Shown: one piece after another, positions 49,421 through 60,643 of the stretch | How the letters are laid out: the number at the start of each line of letters is the position of its first letter | How positions within the stretch are numbered: position 1 is the stretch's first letter | Source: Beaufortia kweichowensis | Lineage: Eukaryota > Chordata > Actinopteri > Cypriniformes > Gastromyzontidae | Direction: 5' to 3' | NCBI GenBank assembly: GCA_019155185.1 | Contig: CM032814.1 | Span: 14,545,047 to 14,609,046, forward strand | DNA length: 64,000 nucleotides | The notes under the pieces: generated by a model | What the model saw: only the letters and a program-made list of their open reading frames with translations | What the model was told of the DNA's origin: nothing | Databases searched by the model: none | Made by a program: the position numbers and the translations under genes

Positions 49421-52400
49421 AGTAAGACTAAAACACCTTCCATAACATTACAGACATGCTATTAGAAACGAGGGCTGAAAGTTAGACAGACATTGTGATC
49501 ACCGAAGTGTCCCTCACAACTTTTATTGGCAAACAGAAGACAGACACTGCTTGCCATCATGTGTAGAACATCAAGCATTAACCAACCTCATTCACACTGA
49601 CAGAAAGAGTTCACAGGAGAACAAAACTAAAACATTAAATGTGCACATGCAGTGAATATAGCAGTTAATGGAATTAGTCTAATTTTTTTCAGTGCCGACC
49701 AACCCAAGCTGCATAAAGACAAAGCTGTGCATTCGTGGTTGATGTCAGGGTGTGACGCAGTGTACAGTAAATGAGGTGATGGCAGTAATCCTCATCATCT
49801 GGACAATACCAGCAGTGATCAGCAGATGACAGACGTCACATGAATCAGGATCAACCCTGCAGTAACCTCATGATGGACAGATGAAACAGGAAAGCAAACA
49901 AATTATAACAGCAGTTATGAATCAAGTGTAAACTTTTTAACATGTAACTGTAACATTACACAAACACCAGGTCTTCAACAGTATTCACAATACAGGATGT
50001 TAAACTCCAAACACCTAAAGATGTTGTTCCTGTAGAGTAAAGATCAAACTTCAATAAAACACCTGAACCAGCCAATCAGAGTCTTACAGTTCACTTGAGT
50101 TACAGACAGGTGTTTTAATGTGATTTGAGCTAAACTCTTCAGGAGATGAACAGCTCTACATCTAAAGATCTAACTAAACCTTTAAAATCTACTTTAAGCA
50201 ATATTTCTCCAGTGTTTTCTCAGACTTCAAACTAATTCTAAAATTTAACCAAAGTGTAAATACTCACAGTACAATACAATATACATACAATATACCAATA
50301 TAACATGAACCAATGTTTGTGGTTTGTCTTTTACACCAATGTCATTCCATTATTTTGGCCAAATAGACCACAACAAAATATCAAATGAAAGTCTACTCAC
50401 CTCAGACTTATTTTGATGGGCTGACAGAGATTCTTATTGGCATACAGTGACCCAAACCCACAGATTAGAACCAATTCAGATGTGACGACCACACAGTTCC
50501 AACGCTGTCAAACTGGCCTGATTAAACAAAACAAGACAGTCATCAGACAATGAATCAAATCAGTTTTAATAAATTGGTTTGTATGGATGAAATGGTCACT
50601 TATGAGCTGGTTGTGCAGTGTGACAGGGCTGTAATGGGAATCCATGCTGGTACAGCTAATGTCTAAAACAAGATCTCTGGAAACACCAGGTTTAAAATAA
50701 CAAGCTGTTCAAACTATGAAACATTCTGGGCTTACAATGTACATTTACCTTGAAGTTAAGATCCAACCACAAACGAACACATCTGTCTGGTATTTTCAAG
50801 TGAACTGTAAGACTGTGATTGGCTGGTTCAGATGTTCAAACAGGGTTGGATCAAAACTTTGCAGCAAGTTAGTTTTGCTAGAGTAAAACTAAAACACCCC
50901 AAACATAATGCCGGTACCTGAGAGAAAACACATCCAGCTCCACTTTGACAGCCAACAGGCAGTTTAACTGAATGAAAATGTACAGTTACACAGCCAAAAG
51001 TGTCAATTATCCAAATACCCACATCACACCGATTCCAGACAGAGTTTAGATCCAACCACAAACTAACACATCTGTCTGTTATTCTCAAGTGAACTGCAAG
51101 ACTGTGATTGGCTGGTTCAGATGCATTTAATCAGGGTTGGAGCAAAACTCTGCAGTAAAGCTGATCACCTGGAGCAATAAAACACACTTACCATAACATT
51201 AGAGACAAGGGGCTGAAAGTCATCGACAGACAATGTGATCACTGAAGTGTCTCTCATCATCTTTGTTGGCAAAGAGAAGACAGACACTGCTTGGCATCAT
51301 GTGAAGAGCATCAAGCATTAACTAACCTCATTCACACTGATAGAGAAAAAAGTACATAAGAGAACAACACTAAAACACAATGTGCATATGCTGTAAATAC
51401 AGCAGTGCATTGACTTAGTCTATCAGACAGTTGTTTATTTGTGGTTAATGAATGCAGTCTGCAGTAAGTGAGGTGATGACCGTAATCCTCATCATCTGTG
51501 CAGTACCAGCAGTGATCAGCAGATGACAGATGTCACATGAATCAGGATCAAAGCTGGAGCTCCTGCAGTCTCTAGTAACCTCATGATGGACAGATAGAAT
51601 CCGAAAAACAAACAAATTTTATACCAGTAGTTATAAATGAAGCGTAAACTAAACATTATACAGACACAAAACCAGAGGCGTTTCACAGAAAAAAAGGGTT
51701 CCATACAGCTTTTGAACCACATGAGGGTGAATGACAGGGTTTTTGCACACAACTGTAACATTACACAAATACAGGGTCTTCTACACTATTCGCAATACAG
51801 GATGCTAAACTTCAAACACCTAAAGATGTCGTTCCTGTAGAGTAAAGATCAAACCCCAATAAAACACCTGAACCAGCCAATCACAGTCTTACAGTTCTCT
51901 TGACTTACAGACAGGTGTGTTAATGAAGTTGGAGCTCAACTTTTCAGGAGCTGAAGAGCTCTATATGAACCAATGTTTGAGGTTTGTATATAAAACATAA
52001 TTTCATTGTTTTGGCCAAATACACCATAAAATACCAAATGACAGTATACTTACCTCTGACTGATTCTGATCAAATCAGTTTCAATAGATGAGCTTGTATA
52101 GATGAAATGGGCATTCATGTCATGAGTTTTTCTGTTGTGCAGTGTGACAGAACAGAAACGGGAATCCATGCTGAACAGTACAGCTGCTGTCTGAAAACAC
52201 AAGATCTCTGGAAACACCAGATTTAAAACATACATGCCATTCAAACTATGAAACATTTTGGTCTTACCACACCATTTACCTTGCTGAAAAGTTTAGATCC
52301 ACCACCAAACTAACACATCTGTCTGTTATTTTCAAGTGAACTGTAAGACTGTGATTGGCTGGTTCAGATGCGTTTAATCAGGGTTGGAGCAAAACTCTGC

Positions 52401-52851
52401 AGTAAAGTTGATCTGCTAGAGTAAAACTAAACAGCCTTACCATATGATGTTATTAGCAGAGAGAGAACAAAACATGCCCGACTCCACTTTGACAAACAGG
52501 CAGTTCAACCGAGATGATCTGCAATGAACAGGTATGTACAAAAAGAAATTAGACTCCCAAGTAGGCAGCAGGTAGACATACGGTTTTGCTCAGCAGAAGT
52601 GACAGGTTTTTCTGTCGAGAGAAACAAGGCGTAGAAATTCATTCACTGCAAAACATGCAGACTGTGATCAGAGAGGTTTACATTATCATGTTAACAGCTG
52701 ATGAGCAGTGTAATTGTCTGACAGAGACTGATAATTAGAGAACAGACATGTACAGAAATCATTTGTTAGATGCATAAACTAGCAAAAGTCAATTGGATGT
52801 AAATGAATATACCATTCTTTCCTTCAGTCATTGTTCAGTGGATTCACAGGC

Positions 52852-53070
52852 ACACATGCAGATATTAGGTCAGCCTTAACACAATCAACAAGCACATGAA
52901 TCCTTCACGCAAATACACTACGGCAGTACTCGGACACAATATTTATATATATATTTATATTTATACATCTCAATACCTCCAAACGGAGAAAAGACCTGCG
53001 GAGCAGCGCTCGCCGGACCTGTGGATAATTGCTAATGATTGTATAACGTTAATCCAATACATTCAGCTTT
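52852..53070. other. 219-bp segment present only in the left arm
   Basis: In the left arm GGATTCACAGGC is followed by 219 bp before AAGATGTATTTATATAGCAC. In the right arm the two words are directly joined near 63308. The segment has no recognisable element ends, so a deletion in the right arm is as likely as an insertion here. Confidence 0.75.
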
Positions 53071-53198
53071 AAAGATGTATTTATATAGCACATTTCAATA
53101 CAGCAAAGCAGCCTAAACTAATAAACATAAGGATGACAACACAACAAATCTTAAACTACAAACCAGGAAGCATGCGTGGGCAGCTTAGTTTTAACATG

Positions 53199-53780
53199 GC
53201 GCTCAAAATGCTGTCTAGGTAGGGAAGCTCAAAATGCTGTCTAGGTAGGGAAGCTCAAAATGCTGTCTAGGTAGGGAAGCTCAAAATGCTGTCTAGGTAG
53301 GGAAGCTCAAAATGCTGTCTAGGTAGGGAAGCTCAAAATGCTGTCTAGGTAGGGGAAGCTCAAAAATGCTGTCTAGGTAGGGAAGCTCAAAATGCTGTCT
53401 AGGTAGGGAAGCTCAAAATGCTGTCTAGGTAGGGAAGCTCAAAATGCTGTCTAGGTAGGGAAGCTCAAAATGCTGTCTAGGTAGAGAAGCTCAAAATGCT
53501 GTCTAGGTAGAGAAGCTCAAAATGCTGTCTAGGTAGGGAAGCTCAAAATGCTGTCTAGGTAGGGAAGCTCAAAAATGCTGTCTAGGTAGGGAAGCTCAAA
53601 AATGCTGTCTAGGTAGGGGGCTCAAAATGCTGTCTAGGTAGGGAAGCTCAAAATGCTGTCTAGGTAGGGAAGCTCAAAATGCTGTCTAGGTAGGGAAGCT
53701 CAAAATGCTGTCTAGGTAGGGAAGCTCAAAATGCTGTCTAGGTAGGGAAGCTCAAAATGCTGTCTAGGTAGGGAAGCTGA
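53199..53780. repeat. 26-bp minisatellite, about 22 copies (left arm)
   Basis: The unit is GGGAAGCTCAAAATGCTGTC followed by TAGGTA. Copies are nearly perfect, with occasional extra A or G. The inverted-repeat partner in the right arm has about 13 copies. Confidence 0.95.
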
Positions 53781-54416
53781 AAGTGTTTGGAGAATGATGC
53801 TCAAAAGGTGGAAGATGTCCAGCTCAATCCCATGCTACTTGGGAGCTCAATAGATTTTGAGAATGTGTCAAAAATTGGCATTTAGTTATGCACAAACAAA
53901 CACAGCTAGCCTAGCTCATCTGCTAACACACATCTGCTAGTTCAGTCCCACTTCAAGTGATTTTATTATATTTACTGGAAGGTAGTTTTATTCCTGCACC
54001 ATTACAATGTATGAAAACAACACAACTATTAAAGTCAAGTGTATATAAACGCAATTGTGTGTGTTTGCTGAAGCGGTGGCCCGCTAGCATCGGAAGCATT
54101 TAAACAAGTGTGAATAAACTCTTCACAGGTCAAAGGTGATTATTTAGAGAAGAGTGTTTTAATGCTCACCCGTCCGTTTCTGTTGATCTCTGTTAAAAAT
54201 AAACCTGATGTTCAGTGTGTGTTCTCTGGCTCAGACACACAAACGTGCATGCGCGCATCTAACACGGTGTGGCGAACTCTTCTCATTCTCCTTCTTCTTC
54301 TTCTGTTTTTATATTGGCAGGAGGCAATTAACAATTAAGGTGCATATCCGCCACCTGCTGTACTGGGACCACTTCTTCTTCTTTTGATTTTCTGGCGGGT
54401 TGAGAACCAACTTCAT

Positions 54417-54830
54417 AGGTGCATACCGCCACCTACTGTGATGGAGTGTGAAGAGAATGAACTATACTCTATTTTTTAATCTGCTCATCCTAATAAATCT
54501 CATGATTGCATTGATCATTTTCCCTGCATTTGATACATCATTTAATATTTTACTTAATGTGAAATCTTGGTATCCCAATGACTGCAGTTCCTCCTTAAGA
54601 CTTTTCCTTTCTCTTTCATATACATCACATACCATCATTACATGTTCTACTCTTTCCTCTACTAAACATACTTCACACAAACCTGTATTAAGTTTCCCTA
54701 TTATATGTAATGTGTGATTAAGATTCGAATGCCCTGTTCGTAAATGAGTGAGGATGACTTGCTCCCTCCTTCTGATAAAAGACTATCAGTCTTCAGAGCT
54801 TTCCTAATAGAAGTGGAGGATATTAAATCT
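54417..54830 (-). mobile_element. I/Jockey-like LINE 3' fragment (left arm)
   Basis: Minus-strand translation gives the end of a non-LTR retrotransposon ORF2. REQVILTHLRTGHSNLNHT is followed by a Cys/His cluster (CEVC...EHVMMVC) and a basic C-terminus. This RLRTGH plus zinc-knuckle-like ending is typical of the post-RNase H tail of I/Jockey-group LINEs. The copy is heavily 5'-truncated. The untranslated tail contains AGTAGGTGGCGGTATGCACC. It is mirrored at 61437-61870. Confidence 0.75.
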
Positions 54831-55515
54831 GGTTAATAAAATAAATAATCAAATAAATCAATAAATATTTTTTAATCAAATCTGGTTAATAAAATAAACA
54901 TATCAGACTCTTCTTTTTTATGTTGTACAAAACTAAATATTACATTTTTAAGTCTAAGCCACAAACCAGGAATCAGAAGGTGTAAAATGTCAAGTAACTT
55001 TTTCCAGAGATGGTTTACATATTTTAAAGTGCCAAAACAAAATAAAACAAGTCCTCAGTTTAAAGATCACAGCAGAAAGAACAGTTTACATTTATAGCAT
55101 CAGAGACAAATCTTTTTTCTGGGGTAACAGCAATGAACAATTTTATTAGACACTTCTTTGATTTTGTTTTATATTACATCTTATGTAAGTATTACAAGAC
55201 CAAACCAAACTCAAAACAATGCCAGCAACATGGCATAAGATATTAAGCAAAACCAGGTCTGGGTATCAACATAAAGAGAAGTGAGAACATAAGTTAAACA
55301 AGAAAGGCCGTCAGCCATTAAAGAAGAGATCTGCATTTTAGAGACAAATTTTTTCGAGTATTCTCCATGATAGGTGTAAAATTATGTAAACATCTACTTT
55401 TCTTATCCTTAGCAGTTACAAGGTAAACAACCTTATCCTTTACTGGGGCGCCATTGAATTCTATCATCAGCTTTTGCAAAGGTCTTCAGCGGAGGGGCCA
55501 GCACGAGGCAATAGC

Positions 55516-55908
55516 TGTTACGGTGCTGGGTGGAAGATAACAGGACAACCAGGAGTAACGGTATCAAATGTCTTTACTGATTCTTCAACTCAGAGAAATT
55601 CCAGATATATCAAACATACAAGGTTTTCAGATCACAGAATATATTAACCCACGCACCCACAAAGACTGACGGAAAACAACAATACCTGACAAAGATGAAC
55701 TCAAAAGACAGACCTTAAATAATACAACCAATGACCAATAGTGATATAAAACAGGTGCGGGTGATAGTAACTAAACAGGATTACTAACGGTGACCAGGTG
55801 TGCGAGTGCAGTGCATGATGGGTGTTGAAGTCCATTTTAAAACTCAGGAGATCGAGGAGCTAATGACGTGATGGGGAACTGGATGCTGAAGGCATCGGCT
55901 CCGTGACA
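55516..55908 (-). repeat. 3' LTR of the chromovirus
   Basis: On the minus strand it begins TGTCACGG and ends CCGTAACA, with TG...CA ends, and is 393 bp long. It looks identical to the visible 322 bp of the other LTR (60322-60643). It contains a TTTTATATC stretch that may be the promoter TATA box. Confidence 0.9.
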
Positions 55909-55922
55909 GTACCTCCCCCACC
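55909..55922 (-). other. Polypurine tract of the chromovirus
   Basis: The minus strand reads GGTGGGGGAGGTAC directly before the TGTCACGG start of the 3' LTR. This is the expected primer position for plus-strand DNA synthesis. Confidence 0.8.
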
Positions 55923-55989
55923 GGACCTCTGCAGGGCGCGCAGAGCACGCCGACGCGGGGCCGTCCTCGTGGCCTGGGACCGGGCTCCA

Positions 55990-56160
55990 GGGATGCGAGA
56001 CGTGGAACTCAGTGAGTAGAGAGACGGGTCTAGAATGTCTGATCGGGAACCCAGCACTGTTCCTCGGGCGTAACCCTCCCAGGACACGAGGTATTCGAGC
56101 CGCCCAGCCCGTCGACGGCGAGCCCTCAGGATGGCATCGACCTTGTAGATCACGGTCCTG
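55990..56160 (-). pseudogene. Chromodomain at integrase C-terminus
   Basis: The minus-strand frame reads YKVDAILRARRRRAGRLEYL, then VSWEGY, then DILDPSL. This is the aromatic-rich beta core and closing helix of a chromodomain, which in chromoviruses directs integration to marked chromatin. The stretch between WEGY and SDILDPSL departs from the family pattern, as if two small compensating indels shifted the frame locally. Confidence 0.8.
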
Positions 56161-56322
56161 ATGGTCCAGGGTGGAGGAGGAGGAGGCTCGGAGCCGCTGG
56201 TGGGGGTCCCTCAGCATCAGATTCTGGGGGAAGAACAGAGACAGGATTAACAAATGGTTTCAAAAGTGATACATGGAAGGAAGGAGCCAGACGATAGGAC
56301 CGGGGAAGTTGCAGCCGGTAAG

Positions 56323-57306
56323 TCACTGCGTTGATCTTTTTGCTGATGGGGAATGGACCGATGAACCGGGGAGTGAGTTTTTTGCAGGGCAGCCGCAGGC
56401 GAATGTCCTTTGTGGAGAGCCAGACCAGCTGCCCGGGATGGAAGTCTGGGGCGTCAGAGCGCAGCTGGTCGGCTTGCTGCTTCCGCCTACGGACTGCCGC
56501 TTGCAGGTGGATGTGTGCAGAATTCCATACCCTTTCACTGGCCCGGAACCAGTGGTCCACAGCTGGCACCGTGGAGGGTTCAGGGGTCCAGGGAAGAGAG
56601 GTGGTTGATAGCGAAAGCACGACTGGAGCAGGGTGAGTCCGGTGGAATCTTGGCGCAGGGAGTTTTGTGCGTACTCGGCCCAGGTAAGGAAGCGATGCCA
56701 GCTGTGTTGGTTATGATGGCAGTAGGTCCGGAGATATCTTCCGATCTCCTGGATCTTCCGCTCAGTCTGGCCGTTCGCCTGGGGGTGATAACCAGAGGTA
56801 AGACTAACTGATATTTTTAACAGAGAAAAGAATGCCTTCCAGACGTGAGAAATAAATTGAGGTCCTCGATCTGACACGATATCCTCGGGCAGGCCAAAAT
56901 GCCGGAACACATTATTAAACAGCGCCTCGGCTGCTTGCATAGCTGTGGGCAGACTAGACATAGGAATTAATTTACAGCTTTTGCTGAAACGATCAACGAT
57001 AACAAAAATACAGGTATAACCTTCAGAACAGGGCAGATCAGAGACAAAATCTACGGCAATATGAGTCCATGGCCGTTGAGGAACCGGTAACGGGAGGAGC
57101 TTACCCTGGGGCCGGCGACGCGGTACCTGAGCGATGGCACAGACTGAGCATCCCTTCACGAAGCGATTGATATCTCCGGACATCCCGGGCCACCAGTACC
57201 GGGGGGAGATCAGTGAAAGGGTGCGCTGCCGACCTGGGTGTCCCGATCCCGGAACGCAGTGGACGGAGTCCATGAGGGGAATACGCAGATCTTCGGCACC
57301 TAACAA
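56323..57306 (-). pseudogene. Chromovirus integrase region
   Basis: The longest open frame of the element (327 codons). It carries the HHCC zinc-binding N-terminal part (two His near residues 16-24 and CSVC near 54-57). The catalytic core follows with Asp in AVDFVSD, Asp in VSDRGPQF and Glu in NGQTER. The second Asp and the Glu are 35 residues apart, the D,D-35-E spacing of active integrases. After about residue 240 the frame leaves the family pattern. The GPY/F domain (LTPRFIGPFPI) continues in the overlapping frame 56150-56620, indicating a frameshift. Confidence 0.88.
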
Positions 57307-57312
57307 TCTCCC

Positions 57313-57774
57313 TCAGGACCTCCCGGTGAGCAGACTGATCGCGAAGACTAGCTTCAATTTGCTTGTCCAGGTCCCACTTTCGATGGGAGAAATTACCATT
57401 GCCGGAGGGAGAACAGGCTCTGGAGGCGGTGCTGCAGTCGGGGCGTGAATCCGTGAGAGAGCATCGGCTTTTCCGTTCTTGCTTCCGGGACGATAAGTCA
57501 CTGAAAAATTGAAACGAGAGAAGAACAAAGCCCAGCGGGCTTGACGAGAATTAAGTCTTTTAGCTTCACGTAAATACAACAGGTTCTTATGATCAGTAAA
57601 TACCACAAACGGGAACTTAGCTCCCTCCAGCCAATGTCTCCACTCCTCCAGAGCCAGCTTGATAGCGAGTAATTCCCGGTTGCCGATATCATAATTCTGC
57701 TCCGCCGGGGACATCTTTTGAGAAGAAAGCATGGGTGAAGACGAGCCGGATTCCCCTGCAGCTGGGCGGAGCAC
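57313..57774 (-). pseudogene. Chromovirus RNase H region
   Basis: The open frame contains NYDIGNRELLAIKLALEEWR, FVVFTDHKNLLYL and FNFSVTYRPGSKNGKADALS, the standard RNase H and linker blocks of Ty3/Gypsy Pol. The upstream connection to the reverse transcriptase lies in another frame (57498-57815 and 57913-58104). Confidence 0.88.
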
Positions 57775-57912
57775 CGCCCCACGCCGGTGGTGGAGGCGCC
57801 AACTTCAACCACCATTAACGGGAGCTCAGGCGAAGGGTGACGGAGAATTGGTGCTTTACAGAAGGCTTCTTTTTAGCTGTTGGAAAGCCTCTCTAGCTCT
57901 CCCTGCACCAAA

Positions 57913-58738
57913 CTAGCTTACTAGGTTTCCCTTTGAGCATCGGCGTGGCGAGGAGCAGATTCCACTGAAGCCTTGAATGAATCGACGATAAAAGTTCGCG
58001 AACCCCAGAAAGCGTTGCAAACTGCGAACTGAGGAGGGCTGGGGCCAGGACTGAACTGCTTCCACTTTATCCTTCTCCATGAGCACCCCCGTGGCACTAA
58101 TCACATATCCCAGAAACTGAACCTCAGAGAGATGAAACGCGCATTTCTCCAGCTTGAGATAGAGGTTGTGCTTTTGCAGCCGCTGGAGAACAAGCCGAAC
58201 ATGCCCCCGATTCCAGCGAGACTTGAGTATACCAGGATATCATCTATGTAAACAATCACAAACAGATCCAACATATCTCGAAATATTTCGTTCATAAAAC
58301 TTTGAAACACCGCCGGAGCGTTTACCAACCCGAAGGGCATAACCTGGTACTCGAAGTGCCCCGCGGGCGTTACGAAGGCCGTCTTCCACTCATCCCCCTT
58401 CCGGATCCGAATTAAGTTGTAAGCGCTTCTGAGGTCCAGTTTCGTGAACACCGAAGCTCCACGAAGATGCTCTATGGAGGAGAAATAAGAGGCAGAGGGT
58501 AAGTAAACTTAACAGTGGCTTGATTCAGAACACGGTAGTCTATACAGGGCGAAGCCCTCCGTCTTTTTCCCCACAAAGAAGAAACTGGATGCTGCTGGGG
58601 AAGTAGAGGGGAATAAATCCTTTGTTGCAATGCCTCCTGAATGTAGTCACCCATGGCTTTCTGTTCCGGGAGGGACAGCGAGTAGATACGCCCCTTAGGG
58701 AGAGGGCCCCAGGCAGCAGCTCGATGGCGCAGTCCCAT
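57913..58738 (-). pseudogene. Chromovirus reverse transcriptase region, frame-broken
   Basis: Three frames in sequence give the RT blocks: fingers with IDYRVLNQATVKFTYPLPLI (58472-58738), palm with FTKLDLRSAYNLIRI, MPFGLVNAPAVFQ and the catalytic VYIDDILVYS (58101-58451), and thumb with VRSLQRFLGFANFYRRFI (57913-58104). The catalytic Asp pair is present, but the blocks are not in one frame. Confidence 0.88.
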
Positions 58739-59132
58739 GGCCTATGGGGAAGTTGTGAGGCTCTCTCCTTACTGAACACATTTACAAAGCGCTTCATACT
58801 CCGGGCGGAATCACACCAATCCAGGGTTGAACACTATTAACTGCTCTGGACACTTTCGGGAGGTCTGTAGAGAGGAACAGCAATAGGAGACATAACAAGT
58901 GAGGCAGAATTGTCAGGCTGAATGGGCCTTTCTAAAGGCCAACCGAGAATTTCCCCCTGTGGTCCAGTCCAATTCGGACGATGCTTTTTGGAGCCAGGGT
59001 CGTCCTAATACGAGAGATCCACCGAGCTCCCCTCCAGCACCCAGAAGGACAACATTTCTGTCCGAGCAGGTTTCCATTCGAGTCGGGACATGTGGGGAAA
59101 AAACCTGATTAGTCCATGCCCTAAGGGCTTCC

Positions 59133-59462
59133 CTAGAATATCTTGCACGGGGCCCGGGTTGTGCCTTCGGTGCCTAGGTAACTGGAGCCGCAGTAGAAGA
59201 TCTGAAGAGATGAAATTCCCAGCCGCACGGAATCAATAAGTGCCTTCACTGGAATAGAGATAGTGTCAGAAACAATGGTTAGAGATGTGGCGGTAGCATT
59301 ATACCTGCTGGCGGGCGGCTGAACCGCACTCACCCGGGTAGGAGAGGGGCGGGCTGGACAGGCCGTAAAGGAAATGCCGGACTCTCCACAATAAATGCAC
59401 AGCTGATGTGAGATGCGCCGTTTTCGCTCTTCTCTGGTTAAATGAAAGCTGTCCACTTGCAT
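59133..59462 (-). pseudogene. Gag nucleocapsid and protease region
   Basis: The frame contains CIYCGESGISFTAC, which has the Cys spacing of a CCHC knuckle (C-X2-C-X4-x-X4-C) but Ile where the zinc-binding His should be. Further on, VKALIDS marks the aspartic protease active-site region. The Gly expected after Asp-Ser is not in frame, and the following residues continue in another frame, so a single-base shift interrupts the protease. Confidence 0.75.
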
Positions 59463-59932
59463 GGGCTCGGGGGCTGGAGGGGTTTCGGTGGGCGGCGAAG
59501 CCTCGGTATTGGAACTCGCCGGCGGCTGAGGCTCGCGGTGATGTAGAGAGAGAGTGCAGCGGAGGAGCGGTACTGTTCGGACGAACCTCCCGTTGACAGG
59601 CCACGAGTCTTTGGGCTATCCGAATCGACTTCTGAATAAACGTCTCCAACTCAACGGAATCATCGTGAAATTACCATGTGCATTTTACCTCTGCGGACAA
59701 GCCTTGCCGATAAGCAGCGAGCAGAGCTGGCTTGATTCAGCAGCTAGCTGCGGCGAGAGTATCTGAAACTGGAGGCGCATATTCACGAAGATCGGCCTTG
59801 CCGAAGTCTACAGAGTTGGTCTGCAACAGAGAGAGAAGAGGCAGAGTGATCAAAGACATTTTAACTTCGCCCGAGAAATCCTCCCAGGTGCGAGACTCGC
59901 GAGTTACTGACTCCCAGTAGCCTTTGAGCCCA

Positions 59933-60211
59933 TCAGAGCGCGCCGGTCATCAGGCTAATAGCAAAGTCTACCTTGTCCGGCTGCGGCAGGGTGCAGGTGA
60001 GGCTGCCGACTGAAGAATAAATTACATTGAAGAAGGAATCCACCGTGACTCCTCCGCTGCTCGAGAATCGATTAGGCATGGCCATGAGACTGCTGGTGAC
60101 TGCAGGACTTACCGGCTGGGGAGAGTGAACAGGTAGTGCGTTTAAGTGCCGAGTGAGAGCGAGGAGCACATCCGTGGCTACCTCCGTGACGCTAGGAGTA
60201 GCGGCTTCCAT
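59933..60211 (-). pseudogene. Gag N-terminal region
   Basis: The ATG at 60211 follows about 110 bases of leader after the 5' LTR. The product starts MEAATPSVTEVATDVLLALT and runs to ISLMTGAL before a TGA. The following gag capsid sequence continues in other frames to about 59300, so gag is broken. The open frame extending upstream to 60373 enters the LTR and is not part of gag. Confidence 0.7.
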
Positions 60212-60321
60212 TCTGGAGACCAAAGCACATAAAGTCACAGAGAGACAGGTAAGGTACAATAACTTTGATTGATAATCCAACTTCTTCACGCCTCGAAGAG
60301 AGTCCTGTGGGTCAGGTATAC

Positions 60322-60643
60322 TGTTACGGTGCTGGGTGGAAGATAACAGGACAACCAGGAGTAACGGTATCAAATGTCTTTACTGATTCTTCAACTCAGA
60401 GAAATTCCAGATATATCAAACATACAAGGTTTTCAGATCACAGAATATATTAACCCACGCACCCACAAAGACTGACGGAAAACAACAATACCTGACAAAG
60501 ATGAACTCAAAAGACAGACCTTAAATAATACAACCAATGACCAATAGTGATATAAAACAGGTGCGGGTGATAGTAACTAAACAGGATTACTAACGGTGAC
60601 CAGGTGTGCGAGTGCAGTGCATGATGGGTGTTGAAGTCCATTT
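60322..60643 (-). repeat. 5' LTR of the chromovirus (truncated by gap)
   Basis: Matches 55516-55837 base for base as far as I can compare by eye. The remaining roughly 70 bp of the LTR, and any target duplication, are hidden in the adjacent N run. The Gag leader follows at lower coordinates. A clear tRNA primer site was not recognised. Confidence 0.88.

Larger units (their letters stand above)
42220..52880. repeat. Higher-order array of shuffled repeat modules
   Basis: At least seven modules of 70-250 bp recur. Module A (ACACCTGAACCAGCC core): 43563, 47450, 48400, 50030, 51834. Module B (near-inverse of A, GACTGTGATTGGCTGGTTCA core): 44391, 46103, 46910, 49286, 50752, 51041, 52289. Module C (TTTACACCAAT...TTACCTCTGA): 43902, 47790, 48706, 50310, 51966. 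Module D (GGTGATGACCGTAATCCTCA...GCTCCTGCAGTCTCTAGTAA): 45495, 47210, 49755, 51455, with partial copies. Module E (ATGCAGACTGTGATCAG): 44740, 46380, 52630. Module F (AACATGAGGAACAGACCAAA): 44262, 45920, 49120. Module G (AGACAGACACTGCTTG): 49540, 51280. Start positions are approximate. No protein-coding gene is recognised. Confidence 0.85.
52159..55491. repeat. Left arm of a large inverted repeat
   Basis: This segment is matched in reverse complement by 60744-64000. The correspondence runs from CGGGAATCCATGCTGAACAG at 52159 (window end on the right) to GGTCTTCAGCGGA at 55491 (60744 on the right). The match covers module B/E copies, a 26-bp minisatellite, a LINE tail and 0.7 kb of AT-rich DNA. 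Most aligned stretches look nearly identical apart from defined indels. The arm may extend further left of 52159 opposite sequence beyond the window. Confidence 0.93.

Noticed and set aside
53199..53780. Possible CRISPR or protein-repeat array
   Set aside because: Head-to-tail 26-bp units without spacers. The unit is not a multiple of three and no frame crosses it.
54448..54717. 89-codon frame present in both arms (also 61527-61796)
   Set aside because: Antisense of the LINE ORF2 tail. The sense frame has recognisable RNase H-tail and Cys/His motifs.
56273..57448. Plus-strand frames over the chromovirus (for example 56410-56811, 57134-57448)
   Set aside because: Shadows of the minus-strand integrase and RNase H coding sequence.
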